Shown: positions 8,679-17,712 of the stretch, piece by piece
How the letters are laid out: each line of letters starts with the position of its first letter
Numbering within the stretch: position 1 is the stretch's first letter
Assembly (NCBI RefSeq): GCF_003096075.1
Contig: NZ_CP015449.1
Coordinates: 3,217,001-3,281,000, forward strand
Reading direction: 5' to 3'
Source: Dietzia lutea
GTDB lineage: Bacteria > Actinomycetota > Actinomycetes > Mycobacteriales > Mycobacteriaceae
Length of the DNA: 64,000 nt
Translations under genes and position numbers: made by a program
The notes under the pieces: generated by a model
Database searches by the model: none
Seen by the model: only the letters and a program-made list of their open reading frames with translations
What the model was told of the DNA's origin: nothing

Positions 8679-10028
8679 ATGGCACAGGGCAACCTCGACC
8701 TCTACTCGCAGTTCGTGACCTCGGCCCCCGGGTCGTTCATCGCCGGCAAGGTCGGCCTCCCGCAGCCGGAGCAGCTGCGCCGCCACGAGGCCGGTCAGCC
8801 CGCCCTCCACGGTCCGGTCCTCATCGGCGGCGAGGGTCGCCTCGCCGAGCCCGTCCGCGAGATGCTCTCGGGCGACTACGAGCTGGCCGCCGCGGGCGCC
8901 GAGGGCAAGTTCGCCGGCCTCGTGTTCGACGCCACCTCTTTCAAGCGCCCCGAGGACCTCGTCGCCCTGTACGAGTTCTTCAACCCGGTCGTGCGCAACG
9001 TCATGGCCAGCGGCCGCATCGTCGTCCTGGGCACGACGCCCGAGGAGACCGGCTCGGTCGAGGAGCGCATCGCCCAGCGCGCGCTCGAGGGCTTCACGCG
9101 CTCGCTCGGCAAGGAGATGAAGCGCGGCTCCACCGTCCAGCTCGTGTACGTCTCCCCCGACGCCGACGCGGGCGCCTCCGGGCTCGAGTCGACCCTGCGG
9201 TTCGTCCTGTCGGCCAAGTCGGCGTACGTCGACGCCCAGGTGTTCCGCGTCGGTGCCGGTCCCGCCACCGCCCCGTCGTCGTGGGACCGCCCGCTCGAGG
9301 GCAAGCTCGCCGTCGTCACCGGGGCCGCGCGCGGCATCGGCGCCGAGATCGCGGCGGTCCTCGCCCGCGACGGCGCGCACGTGATCTGCTGCGACATCCC
9401 CGCCGCGGGTGAGTCGCTCTCGGCCACCGCCAACAAGGTCGGTGGCACCTCCCTGCCGCTCGACGTCACCGCCGCCGACGCCGCGGAGGTCCTGGCCAAG
9501 CACGTCGCCGAGCGCCACGACGGCCGCATCGACATCCTCGTCCACAACGCCGGCATCACCCGCGACAAGACCCTCGCCGGCATGGACGCCGCGCGCTGGG
9601 AGTCCGTCATGGCCGTCAACCTCATCGCGCCCGAGCGGATCACCGCCGAGCTCGCCGAGAAGGGCGTCCTGGGCGAGGGCTCGCGCGTGGTGGGCGTGTC
9701 CTCGATGGCGGGCATCGCCGGCAACCGTGGCCAGACCAACTACGCCGCCTCGAAGGCCGGCGTGATCGGCTTCGTCAACGGCGCCTCCGCGGAGCTGGCC
9801 TCCAAGAACATCACGGTCAACGCTGTGGCGCCGGGCTTCATCGAGACCCAGATGACCGCCGCCATCCCGTTCGCCACCCGCGAGGCCGGTCGCCGCATGA
9901 ACTCCATGCAGCAGGGCGGCCTGCCGGTCGACGTGGCCGAGACGATCGCCTACTTCGCCAACCCCGCCTCCTCCTCGGTCACGAACAACGTGATCCGCGT
10001 GTGCGGCCAGTCGCTGCTGGGGGCGTGA
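8679..10028 (+). CDS. fabG4: High-molecular-weight 3-oxoacyl-ACP/CoA reductase, FabG4-like
   Basis: SDR ketoreductase of 449 residues, the size of the two-domain FabG4 class rather than the usual 250. Residues 1-205 form a degenerate flavodoxin-like or Rossmann-like domain, and residues 210-449 the catalytic SDR domain. The cofactor motif GAARGIG starts at 215, the serine of VSSM is at 341/342, and Tyr355 with Lys359 form YAASK. I chose the ATG at 8679 because AGGAG lies nine bases before it; an in-frame ATG at 8670 is too close. In M. tuberculosis FabG4 is reported to use NADH and long-chain ketoacyl-CoA. It is co-transcribed with htdX, 6 bp downstream. Confidence 0.95.
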   Translation: MAQGNLDLYSQFVTSAPGSFIAGKVGLPQPEQLRRHEAGQPALHGPVLIGGEGRLAEPVREMLSGDYELAAAGAEGKFAGLVFDATSFKRPEDLVALYEFFNPVVRNVMASGRIVVLGTTPEETGSVEERIAQRALEGFTRSLGKEMKRGSTVQLVYVSPDADAGASGLESTLRFVLSAKSAYVDAQVFRVGAGPATAPSSWDRPLEGKLAVVTGAARGIGAEIAAVLARDGAHVICCDIPAAGESLSATANKVGGTSLPLDVTAADAAEVLAKHVAERHDGRIDILVHNAGITRDKTLAGMDAARWESVMAVNLIAPERITAELAEKGVLGEGSRVVGVSSMAGIAGNRGQTNYAASKAGVIGFVNGASAELASKNITVNAVAPGFIETQMTAAIPFATREAGRRMNSMQQGGLPVDVAETIAYFANPASSSVTNNVIRVCGQSLLGA

Positions 10029-10034
10029 TCGGTC

Positions 10035-10940
10035 GTGGAATACACCCGCCTCCCCGGCATCCCCAACCTGCTCGGCCAGTACGGCAAGGCCGCGGTCGGC
10101 GCCCTCCCGGTCGTCGGCGGCTCCCGTGACGGCACGTCGATGCCGTCCACGGGCGTCGAGGTCACCGGCGTGCGCGTGGACGTGGCGAACCTCGCCGCCT
10201 ACGCGCGCGTGTGCGGCCTGCGTCTGACCGACGAGCTGCCGTTGACGTACCCGTTCACGTTGGCGTTCCCGCTCAGCATGCAGCTCATGCTGGACCCGGA
10301 CTACCCGGTGCCGGCCATGGGCTCGGTGCACCTGACCAACGAGATCGAATCGCGCCGCGCGCTGCGCGTCGGCGACGAGCTCAACATCCGCGCGCACGCC
10401 GAGAACCTGCGGGAGCATCCGGCGGGGTTGCTGTTGGACGTGGTCACCGAGATCAGGACCGGCGACGACGACGAGCCCGCCTGGGTGCAGCGGTCGGGCC
10501 TGCTCTCCAAGCGCAGGACCTCCCTGACCCCGCCGAAGGACGCCCCGCGCCCGCCGAAGCCCGCGCCGCCCACCGCGGCCGAGATCGGCGACCCCACGGT
10601 GGTGAAGTCGGTGTCCGAGGCGCAGATCTCGGAGTACGCGGCCGTGTCCGGCGACCGCAACCCGATCCACGTCTCCGGCGTGGGCGCCAAGGCGTTCGGG
10701 TTCCCGAACGTCATCGCCCACGGCATGTGGACCGCCGCCACGCTGCTCGGCGTGGTCGAGGGTGAGATCCCCCGGCGTGCCCGCTACTCGGTGGAGTTCG
10801 GCAAGCCGGTGATCCTGCCCGCGAAGCTGGGCATCTACGCCCGGCGCGGCGGTGCCGGCGACCCGGCCTGGTCGCTGTCCGTGCGCAACCCCAAGAAGCT
10901 GGGGACCGTGCACGCGACGGCGACGATCGAGGAGCTCTAG
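10035..10940 (+). CDS. htdX: MaoC-type (R)-hydroxyacyl dehydratase, HtdX-like
   Basis: A double hot-dog MaoC protein of 301 residues starting at a GTG six bases after the fabG4 stop. The C-terminal half carries the hydratase 2 motif YAAVSGDRNPIHVSG with the expected catalytic Asp and His, followed by FPNVIAHGMWTAA. The N-terminal half is a second hot-dog without the motif. It would dehydrate or hydrate the 3-hydroxyacyl intermediate made by FabG4, next to the FadE5 and FadA2 steps, so the four enzymes cover a full cycle of fatty acyl elongation or beta-oxidation. The gene order fabG4-htdX matches Rv0242c-Rv0241c. Confidence 0.93.
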   Translation: MEYTRLPGIPNLLGQYGKAAVGALPVVGGSRDGTSMPSTGVEVTGVRVDVANLAAYARVCGLRLTDELPLTYPFTLAFPLSMQLMLDPDYPVPAMGSVHLTNEIESRRALRVGDELNIRAHAENLREHPAGLLLDVVTEIRTGDDDEPAWVQRSGLLSKRRTSLTPPKDAPRPPKPAPPTAAEIGDPTVVKSVSEAQISEYAAVSGDRNPIHVSGVGAKAFGFPNVIAHGMWTAATLLGVVEGEIPRRARYSVEFGKPVILPAKLGIYARRGGAGDPAWSLSVRNPKKLGTVHATATIEEL

Positions 10941-11022
10941 GCCCGGCGCCAGCTCCGGGGGGCTCCCGACGCGGTCTCCCGCCCCGCGCCGGACGCACCG
11001 AGCGCACCGATTCCATCGAAAT

Positions 11023-11072
11023 GGACGTTCCGCACACATCGCCCGAGAGGCGGGTGTGCGGAACGTCCTTTT
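11023..11072 (+). terminator. Strong rho-independent terminator after htdX
   Basis: GGACGTTCCGCACAC (11023-11037) pairs with GTGTGCGGAACGTCC (11054-11068) and is followed by TTTT. This is the most canonical terminator in the window. Confidence 0.9.
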
Positions 11073-11124
11073 CGTTGACGGGTCGAGCGCGGCAGGGCCC
11101 GCGGGGCGTGTCGTAGGCGTCGGA

Positions 11125-11130
11125 TAGGTT
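11125..11130 (+). promoter_or_regulatory. -10 box upstream of the first sugar dehydrogenase
   Basis: TAGGTT fits TANNNT and lies in a GATAGGTTC context. A very similar AATAGGTTC stands before the second paralogue at 12595-12600, so the promoter seems to have been duplicated with the gene. The leader would be about 85 nt. Confidence 0.45.
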
Positions 11131-11223
11131 CATCCCCGTCCCTCGCGTGACCGCGGTCACCGGGGGTCCTCGCGTGTCCACTGTCGCGTCCCCTGTCTCG
11201 TGTCCCCCGACTCTGGAGTTCTC

Positions 11224-12543
11224 GTGCCCTATCCACCTGAGCGTCGCCCCGTCCGATCCGTCCTGCGCGCCCGGCTGCTCGCCGGGGTGGCGACCGCCGC
11301 CGCCGCCGTCAGCGTGGCGGTACCCGCGACCGCCCTGGCGCAGGGCAGCGTCCCCGCCCCGCCCGTCGGCTCGGTGGACACCGGGTCGCTCGGCTCGGCG
11401 GGATCGCTCGGCTCGGCGGGCCCGCGGGGTGACACCCTCCCGCCGCCGCTGGAGGCCGGACCCGCGGTCGAGGTGGAGGTGGTGCTGGACGGTCTGACGA
11501 TCCCATGGGATGTCGTGCGCGACCCGGACGGCGTCGTCGTCACCGGCGAACGCGGCACCGGCGGGATCGTCGCGGCCCGCCCCGACGGCACCCGGTCGGA
11601 CGTCGAGGCGGACCTCGGCCGGTTGTTCAACGGCGGCGAGAGCGGACTCATGGGCATCGCGCTGGCCCACGACTTCGCCACCAGCCGCGAGGTCTACACC
11701 TGCCACTCGGTCAACTTCCCCGCGCCGGAGCCCGACGGAACCATCGGGGACAGCCGGGTCACCGCCTGGCGCGCGGCGGACGACTGGTCCCGGCTCTACG
11801 AGATCGACGTCATCGTGCCCGGCATCGCACGGCAGGACATCGGGCATCACTCCGGCTGCCGGGTCCTCGCGCATCCCGACGGCACCCTCTATATCGGCAC
11901 CGGCGACACGTTCCACGGCTCGGTCCCGCAGGACATGCGCTCGCTCGGCGGCAAGGTGCTCCACGTGAAACGCGACGGCACCCCCGCCGACGACACGATC
12001 CGCGAGCAGGGGACCGATCCGCGCATCCTCACCTACGGGCACCGCAACCTGCAGGGTCTGGCGCTGCAGCCGGGCACCGACCGGATCTACTCGGCCGAGC
12101 ACGGCACGCTCGTCGACGACGAGATCAACCTCATCCTGCCCGGGAAGAACTACGGGTGGGATCCGCTCCGGGCCGGTATCCCGCGTGACCACGACGACGC
12201 CTCACCGATGACCGATCTCGAGAAGTTCCCCGACGCGATGGAGGCCGTGTGGTCCTCGGGAGACCCCACCTGGGCCACCAGCGGGATCACCTTCCTCGAC
12301 CACCCCTCGTGGGGCGAGTGGAACGGCGCGCTGGCGGTCGCGATGCTCAAGTCCAAGCGGATCGCCCTCATGCGGCTCTCCGACGACGGGCTCGCGGTCA
12401 CCGACACCGTCGAGATCCTCGCGGACGAGCACGGCCGCATCCGCTCCCTCACCTCGGAGCCGGACGGCACCCTCCTCGCCACCACCTCGAACGGCAACGG
12501 CCAGGACAAGGTACTGCGGATCCGGCCAGCAGTCGGCGAGTGA
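11224..12543 (+). CDS. Secreted PQQ-dependent aldose dehydrogenase, paralogue 1
   Basis: A six-bladed beta-propeller quinoprotein of the soluble glucose/sorbosone dehydrogenase family (PF07995), 439 residues. The start is a GTG at 11224 with TGGAG just upstream; a longer in-frame start at 11200 has no ribosome-binding site. A signal peptide ends near ATALA-QG at about residue 40. Family motifs: LTIPWDVVRDPDG, the catalytic-histidine segment HHSGCRVLAHPDGTLYIGTGD, YGHRNLQGLAL, and SAEHGTLVDDEINL. Such enzymes oxidise aldose sugars and pass electrons to a quinone or cytochrome outside the membrane. No pqq biosynthesis genes lie in the window. It is the first of three tandem copies. Confidence 0.85.
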   Translation: MPYPPERRPVRSVLRARLLAGVATAAAAVSVAVPATALAQGSVPAPPVGSVDTGSLGSAGSLGSAGPRGDTLPPPLEAGPAVEVEVVLDGLTIPWDVVRDPDGVVVTGERGTGGIVAARPDGTRSDVEADLGRLFNGGESGLMGIALAHDFATSREVYTCHSVNFPAPEPDGTIGDSRVTAWRAADDWSRLYEIDVIVPGIARQDIGHHSGCRVLAHPDGTLYIGTGDTFHGSVPQDMRSLGGKVLHVKRDGTPADDTIREQGTDPRILTYGHRNLQGLALQPGTDRIYSAEHGTLVDDEINLILPGKNYGWDPLRAGIPRDHDDASPMTDLEKFPDAMEAVWSSGDPTWATSGITFLDHPSWGEWNGALAVAMLKSKRIALMRLSDDGLAVTDTVEILADEHGRIRSLTSEPDGTLLATTSNGNGQDKVLRIRPAVGE

Positions 12544-12594
12544 CCGGGCGCTGACCGGGCCCGGTTTCCGGTGTCGCACGGGCCGCGGGTCGAA

Positions 12595-12600
12595 TAGGTT
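12595..12600 (+). promoter_or_regulatory. -10 box upstream of the second sugar dehydrogenase
   Basis: TAGGTT, same context as at 11125-11130. It implies that the second gene has its own promoter despite the short 121-bp gap after the first. Confidence 0.4.
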
Positions 12601-12664
12601 CGGCGGCATGAGGGACCGGGATCCCCACCGGGTCCCTCGCCTACGGCCCGGCCCAGGAGTAGCT

Positions 12665-13888
12665 GTGTCCAGCATCGACGTTCCGCGCCCGCCCGCCCGG
12701 CTGGCCGCCCTCGTGGCGGCGGCGGCCGTCACGCTCACCGCCTGCTCGACGACCGCCGATCCGGGCGGCGGTGGCACCGGTGGCGGCTCCGGCAGCTCCG
12801 CGAGTACCGGTGCGCCCGGGTCGCCGGGCTCAGGGCGGCCGCTCCCGCCCGGCCCCGCCGTCGAGGTGGAGACGGTCGCCGACGGGTTGACGATTCCGTG
12901 GGACGTCGTCCGTGATCCCGAGGGCGTCATCGTCACCGGCGAGCGGGGCTCGGGCACCCTGCACGCGATTCGCGAGGGCGGTGAGCGGACCGTCGTCGAG
13001 GCGGACGTCGGCGAGGTGTACGACCGGGGCGAGAGCGGTCTGATGGGCATCGCCCTGGCTGCCGACTTCGCCACCAGTCGCGAGGTGTACACCTGCCACT
13101 CCGACGCGGCGGCGGGCGACAACCGCGTCACCGCGTGGACCGCCGCCGAGGACTGGTCCGCCCTCGACTCACCGCGGGTCCTCGTGGACGGGATCCTCCT
13201 GGCCGAGCGAGGCCTGCACTCGGGCTGCCGCATCCTCGCCCACCCAGACGGCACCCTGTACATCGGCACGGGCGACGCGTTCACCGGCCCGGCTCCGCAG
13301 GACCTCGATTCGCTCTCGGGCAAGATCTTGCACGTCACCCGCACCGGCGCGCCCGCCGACGACACCATCGACGACTCGCGGGTCCTCACCTACGGACACC
13401 GCAACGTGCAGGGGTTGGCGCTGCGGCCGGACTCCGAACAGATCGTCTCCGCCGAGCACGGGCCGGACGTCGACGACGAAGTGAACCTCGTGGTCCCCGG
13501 AGCCAACTACGGGTGGAACCCGGGCTCTGACGGGCGGTACGACCAGAACGTGCCCATGACCGACGCCCGCGCCTTCCCCGAGGCTGTGGGGGCGTCGTGG
13601 CGATCGGGGGCGCCGACGCTCGCTCCGGGCGGGATCGCGTTCCTCGACGACGCCGCGTGGGGCGAATGGGACGGAGCCCTGGCGGTGGCGATGCTCAAGA
13701 CCAGTCAGATCGTCCTCATGACGTTGTCCGACGACGGCACCTCCGTCACCCGGACGGCCGCGATCCTGCGCGGAGAGCACGGTCGCCTCCGGTCGATCAC
13801 CCCGGAGCCCGGCGGGTCGCTGCTGGTGACCACCTCCAACGGCGGCGGCGAGGACGAGATCCTGCGCGTGCGCCCCGCAGCGGGCTGA
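12665..13888 (+). CDS. PQQ-dependent aldose dehydrogenase, lipoprotein paralogue 2
   Basis: The second member of the tandem set, 407 residues from a GTG at 12665 (AGGAG upstream). Unlike its neighbours it has a lipobox, VTLTAC with Cys27, followed by a Gly/Ser-rich linker, so it should be tethered to the outer face of the cytoplasmic membrane. The propeller keeps all family motifs: LTIPWDVVRDPEG, LHSGCRILAHPDGTLYIGTGD, YGHRNVQGLAL, SAEHGPDVDDEVNL and NYGWNPG. Anchoring may let it deliver electrons directly to the respiratory chain while the free paralogues act further out. Substrate and cofactor loading are inferred from the family only. Confidence 0.87.
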   Translation: MSSIDVPRPPARLAALVAAAAVTLTACSTTADPGGGGTGGGSGSSASTGAPGSPGSGRPLPPGPAVEVETVADGLTIPWDVVRDPEGVIVTGERGSGTLHAIREGGERTVVEADVGEVYDRGESGLMGIALAADFATSREVYTCHSDAAAGDNRVTAWTAAEDWSALDSPRVLVDGILLAERGLHSGCRILAHPDGTLYIGTGDAFTGPAPQDLDSLSGKILHVTRTGAPADDTIDDSRVLTYGHRNVQGLALRPDSEQIVSAEHGPDVDDEVNLVVPGANYGWNPGSDGRYDQNVPMTDARAFPEAVGASWRSGAPTLAPGGIAFLDDAAWGEWDGALAVAMLKTSQIVLMTLSDDGTSVTRTAAILRGEHGRLRSITPEPGGSLLVTTSNGGGEDEILRVRPAAG

Positions 13889-13982
13889 CTCGCGGGCGCC
13901 CGGTCCGGTACCGCCGGTGCCGCATCCCGCATATGTTGTGGGCCGCAACACTATTCGCGCCCTCACCCTCAGGGAGACCCCC

Positions 13983-15257
13983 GTGCCGTACAGCTCTGCT
14001 CGCCGCGCGTCCCGCGCCACCGCCCGTTCCCGCGCCCGCTCCGTCGTCGGGTTCGCCGCCGCTGCCACCGCCGTCACCCTCGCCCTCCCCGCCGTGGCCT
14101 CCGCCCAGTTCGGATCCCTCGGGCCCGGCTCGTCCGGGTCGGTGGACACGGGCTCCGTCCCGCCGGGCCTGCTGTTCCCGCCAACCCCGGGCATCGGCGC
14201 CGGCGAGGGCGTCGAGGTCGTCGACGGCCCGGCGGTCGAGACGGAAGCCGTCATGGAGGGCCTGAACGTCCCGTGGGACGTGGTCCGCACCCCGGACGGC
14301 ACCATCCTCACCGGCGAGCGCGGTGGCCGGATGGTCGTGCAGCGACCCGGCGAGGAGCAGCGCGAGATCTCGATCGACCTGCCGGGCCTGTTCCAGCAGT
14401 CCGAGAGCGGGCTGATGGGCATGGCCGTGGACGCGGGTTTCGACGAGAACCGCGAGATCCACGTGTGCTGGTCGCGGGCGGCCGGCGGCCAGCGCGACAA
14501 CCGGATCAGCACGTTCCGCGCCGCCGACGACTGGTCCACGATGACGTGGGAACGAGACACGCTCACCGGGATCCCGCTCGGCGCGACCGGTATCCACAGC
14601 GGGTGCCGCCTTCTCACCGCCCCCGACGGATCGATCTACGTCGGCACCGGCGACACCCAGAGCCCCACCGGCCCGCAGTCCCCCGAGTCGCTCGCCGGCA
14701 AGATCCTGCACATCACCCCCGAGGGCGATCCGGCGTCGGGCGACTCGGTGATCCACACGATCGGCCACCGCAACGTCCAGGGCCTGGCGATCGACCCGGA
14801 CTCCGGGCGCGTCTACTCCGCCGAGCACGGCCCGGACGTCGACGACGAGGTCAACCTGCTCGAGCCCGGCGGGAACTACGGTTGGAACCCGAACATCCGC
14901 GGCCAGTACAACCAGAACGTGCCCATGACTGACACCGTCAGGTTCCCCGACGCGATCAACGCGGTCTGGTCGTCCGGCGCCCCGACTCTCGCGCCCGCCG
15001 ACATCGAGTTCCTGGGTCCCGAGTGGGGTGAGTGGGAGGGCGCGCTGGCCATGGCCAACCTCAAGACGCAGAAGCTGGTGTTGCTCCGGCTCGGAGAGGA
15101 CGGTCGCTCGGTCGTCGACGCGTCGGTGCTCCTCGAGGGCGACTTCGGCCGCCTGCGGTCGATCGCCCCCGAGCCGGACGGCTCGCTGCTGGTGACGACC
15201 TCCGACGCCGACAACCGGGATCAGGTCTTCCGGGTCAGCCCGGCCGCAGCACGGTAG
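13983..15257 (+). CDS. Secreted PQQ-dependent aldose dehydrogenase, paralogue 3
   Basis: Third tandem copy, 424 residues from a GTG at 13983 preceded by AGGGAGA. A signal peptide ends near AVASA-QF at about residue 42. The motifs are conserved but slightly diverged: LNVPWDVVRTPDG, GIHSGCRLLTAPDGSIYVGTGD, IGHRNVQGLAI, SAEHGPDVDDEVNLLEPGG. It shares the GSVDTGS linker wording with paralogue 1, so copies 1 and 3 look like the secreted type and copy 2 the lipoprotein type. A TATGTTGT-containing stretch near 13933 may hold its promoter. Confidence 0.85.
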   Translation: MPYSSARRASRATARSRARSVVGFAAAATAVTLALPAVASAQFGSLGPGSSGSVDTGSVPPGLLFPPTPGIGAGEGVEVVDGPAVETEAVMEGLNVPWDVVRTPDGTILTGERGGRMVVQRPGEEQREISIDLPGLFQQSESGLMGMAVDAGFDENREIHVCWSRAAGGQRDNRISTFRAADDWSTMTWERDTLTGIPLGATGIHSGCRLLTAPDGSIYVGTGDTQSPTGPQSPESLAGKILHITPEGDPASGDSVIHTIGHRNVQGLAIDPDSGRVYSAEHGPDVDDEVNLLEPGGNYGWNPNIRGQYNQNVPMTDTVRFPDAINAVWSSGAPTLAPADIEFLGPEWGEWEGALAMANLKTQKLVLLRLGEDGRSVVDASVLLEGDFGRLRSIAPEPDGSLLVTTSDADNRDQVFRVSPAAAR

Positions 15258-15320
15258 GCCCCCAGAGACCCCGGCCCGCGGTATACCTCGTCGTCCCCTC
15301 GGCCAGGGTCTCCCCGCGGC

Positions 15321-15502
15321 CTACGGGCCGGGGCCACCCGGCTGCTCCAGCAGGTCCGCGATGGAGACCGCGGCCAGCCCCCGGGATCACGAAGACGTAC
15401 CCGGCGAAGATCCCCGTCCCGAGCGCACCAGCCGAGGATCAGCGAGATCACCGGGTCGACCTTCGCCTTGTGAACCGCTCCGGGTTTCAACGACTCGTCC
15501 AT
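15321..15502 (-). pseudogene. Small membrane-protein gene broken by two +1 frameshifts
   Basis: From an ATG at 15502 the frame reads MDESLKPGAVHKAKVDPVIS and LILGW. Skipping one base after LILGW restores ALGTGIFAGYVFVIPG, and skipping one G in the G-run near 15381 restores GLAAVSIADLLEQPGGPGP before a TAG at 15321-15323. The repaired product of about 60 residues has a hydrophobic segment typical of a one- or two-pass membrane protein. Either the gene has decayed or the sequence has two errors. I do not recognise a family. Confidence 0.5.
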
Positions 15503-15524
15503 GGGGCGCCTGGCGCCCGTCTGG

Positions 15525-16325
15525 CTACAGGCGCAACACCTTTCGGGCGGCGTCGGCCAGCGCGACCGCGTAGCCGGCGCCGTGCCCGGCCGAGTGCGTG
15601 GCCAGCGGGTGCAGCTGGTGCAGCGGGACCCGCTCCCGCCAGCCGTCGCGTAGGGGGTGGGCCTCGGTGTATCCGCGGAGGATGTGCTCGAGGTGCGGCG
15701 CGCCGAAGAGGGCGAGCATCGCCAGGTCGGTCTCGCGGTGGCCCCCGTGCGCGGCGGGGTCGATGAGCACGGCCTCGACGCCGTCGCCCGCCGCGCCGGC
15801 CCCGCCCCCGGCCGCCCACAGGACGTTGCCCGTCCACAGGTCGCCGTGGACGCGGGCGGGAGTGTCGTCGGGGTGGTCGAGCTCGCCGGCGGCTACGCGG
15901 TCGCAGGCCCGCTCGACCGCGGCCAGGTCGGCACCGCCGAGAACGTCCAGATCCGCCGCGATGCGCACGAACGGCCGGACCCGCTGCTCGGCGTAGAACT
16001 CGCCCCACGAGTCGGTGGGCGTGCACTCTTGGGGACGGTTGCCGATGAAGCACCGGCCAGCCCAGCCGTCGGCGGGTGCGCCCCAGGCGGCCGCACCCGC
16101 GTCGTGCATCGCCGCGAGCGACCGTCCGAACCGCAGAGCCGCGTCCGCCGTGGCGCGACCCGCGGGGATCTTCTCGAGGGCGATCTCGTCGTCGTCGACC
16201 CCCTTCACCTCCACCACGCGCGGCCCGCCGGGGGCCGCGGCGAGCCACGCCAGTCCGGCGGCTTCGTGGCGGAAGAAGTCGGGCCCGTGGTCCGAGCCGC
16301 GTTTGACGAACACATCGGCGCTCAC
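15525..16325 (-). CDS. Fructosamine/ketosamine-3-kinase family protein
   Basis: 266 residues, GTG start at 16325 overlapping the MFS stop by four bases (GTGA), so translation is probably coupled. The phosphotransferase signature HGDLWTGNV has the catalytic aspartate at residue 162, and the metal-binding IDPAAHGGHRETDL starts at about 188. The family phosphorylates Amadori products on glycated proteins or free ketosamines, leading to deglycation. The N-terminal lysine region and the C-terminal AGYAVALADAARKVLRL helix are as in bacterial FN3K proteins. The partner transporter upstream may import or export the sugar adduct, which is inference from the operon only. Confidence 0.85.
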   Translation of the reverse strand: MSADVFVKRGSDHGPDFFRHEAAGLAWLAAAPGGPRVVEVKGVDDDEIALEKIPAGRATADAALRFGRSLAAMHDAGAAAWGAPADGWAGRCFIGNRPQECTPTDSWGEFYAEQRVRPFVRIAADLDVLGGADLAAVERACDRVAAGELDHPDDTPARVHGDLWTGNVLWAAGGGAGAAGDGVEAVLIDPAAHGGHRETDLAMLALFGAPHLEHILRGYTEAHPLRDGWRERVPLHQLHPLATHSAGHGAGYAVALADAARKVLRL

Positions 16326-17668
16326 GTCATGGTCTCCTTCTCGCGCGCAGGGGCGCGGTCGGCGGGAGTGCGGTCGTCGGGGGTGCGGTCGGCGCGGCCG
16401 AGCAGCGGCCCGGCCAGGGCGGCGATGAGGACGCCCCCCACGATCATCGGCGTCACGGTCCAGCGCAGGCCCGCGACCTCGGCGATGAGCCCGACGAGCG
16501 GCGGCGAGGCGAGGAAGCCGAGGCGCATCACCCAGTTGAGCACTGCGAGCCCGGCGCCGGGGGCCAGGCCGGGCACGGAGTCGGCGCCGACCATCGCGCC
16601 CGGGATGACGGTCGCGATCCCCCAGCCCGCCAGCACGAACCCGATGAGCAGAACCGCCAGCAGGGCCGGGCCGCCGAGCGTGAACGACGCGACGAACGCC
16701 GCGCCCGCGCCGACCATCACGAACAGCCCGCCCGCACGGCCGAGGCGCGCGGCGCCGAAGCGCTCGACCAGGGCGTCACCGCTCACGCGGCCGGCCAGCT
16801 GCGCGCCCTGCACGGCGATGAAGCCGAGCCCGGCGAGCCCCGCCCCGGCGATGGTGGTCTCGCGCAGGTAGAGGGCCGACCAGGTCTGGGCGAAGTCCTC
16901 GACGAGCTCGGCACAGCACGCGAACAGGCCGAGAGCGATCAACAGCAGCAGCGCGCGGCCGCCGGGGAGGCGGCGGCCGGCCGCGGCACGCGAGCCGGCG
17001 TCGCGTGGCCCGGGGTCGGCCAGCGCGGTGTCATCGAGCACGGTGTCGAGGTCACGGCCCCGCTCGTCCTCGGCGGCGGCGGGGCCCAGCCGCATCGGGT
17101 ACGCGGCCACGGCGGCCAGCGCACACACCACGGCGGCCCCGATCATCTGGATCCGCACGGACGCGCCGGCGCCGGCGGCGACCGACCCGCCCGCGGCGCC
17201 GAGCACCGCCCCGAGCGACCACAGCGCGTGGAACCGGTTGATCAGCGACCGCCCGTGGCGCAGTTGCACGCGGATCCCGTGGGCGTTCATGGACACGTCG
17301 GTGATGGCGTCGCACACGCCGAACACCAACAGCAGCGCGGCGAACACGGCCACGACGGGCGAGAACCCCACGAGCGCGGCGGCCACGGACGCGCCGACCA
17401 TCATGGTCACGGCGACGGCCCCGTCGGAGCGGCGCCGCATGAGAGCGGGCGTGAGCAGCCCGCCGACCAGCGCGCCGGCCGGGTAGCAGGCCATCGCCAG
17501 CCCGAACTCCCCCGCGCCCAGGTCCAGGGCGCTCTTGAGGTCGGGCAGGCGGGGCACGATCGCGCCGAAGATCGCGCCGTTGGCGGCGAAGAGCAGGGCG
17601 GTCGCGGCGATCGGCCCCCGGACGTCGGCGGTGCGGGCCGCGTCGTCGGGAACGCTCGTCGAGGTCAC
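16322..17668 (-). CDS. MFS transporter, 12 membrane segments
   Basis: 448 residues with an MFS layout: six hydrophobic segments, a charged central loop around residues 205-245 (EDERGRDLDTVLDD), then six more. The segment GAIFGAIVPRLPDLKSALDLG near the N-terminus is typical of the YbjJ-like MFS group. The start is a GTG at 17668; TACCCT lies seven bases upstream with no Shine-Dalgarno, so the mRNA is probably leaderless. It overlaps the ketosamine kinase by 4 nt. The substrate is unknown; the pairing suggests a sugar or amine-sugar. Confidence 0.85.
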   Translation of the reverse strand: MTSTSVPDDAARTADVRGPIAATALLFAANGAIFGAIVPRLPDLKSALDLGAGEFGLAMACYPAGALVGGLLTPALMRRRSDGAVAVTMMVGASVAAALVGFSPVVAVFAALLLVFGVCDAITDVSMNAHGIRVQLRHGRSLINRFHALWSLGAVLGAAGGSVAAGAGASVRIQMIGAAVVCALAAVAAYPMRLGPAAAEDERGRDLDTVLDDTALADPGPRDAGSRAAAGRRLPGGRALLLLIALGLFACCAELVEDFAQTWSALYLRETTIAGAGLAGLGFIAVQGAQLAGRVSGDALVERFGAARLGRAGGLFVMVGAGAAFVASFTLGGPALLAVLLIGFVLAGWGIATVIPGAMVGADSVPGLAPGAGLAVLNWVMRLGFLASPPLVGLIAEVAGLRWTVTPMIVGGVLIAALAGPLLGRADRTPDDRTPADRAPAREKETMT

Positions 17669-17675
17669 GCCCGCC

Positions 17676-17705
17676 AGGGTACGGCCCGGGGTGCGGCGGT
17701 AGCGT
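17676..17705. promoter_or_regulatory. Divergent pair of leaderless -10 boxes
   Basis: Leftward TACCCT (17681-17676) ends 7 nt before the MFS GTG, and rightward TAGCGT (17700-17705) ends 7 nt before the SRPBCC GTG at 17713. The two start points are 45 bp apart, so the promoters must share upstream DNA. Confidence 0.5.
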
Positions 17706-17712
17706 TGTGCGC

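Noticed and set aside
8556-11039. Long upstream extension of the fadA2 frame
   Set aside because: It runs antisense to fabG4 and htdX, while the thiolase family starts at the GTG at 8555 with a ribosome-binding site.
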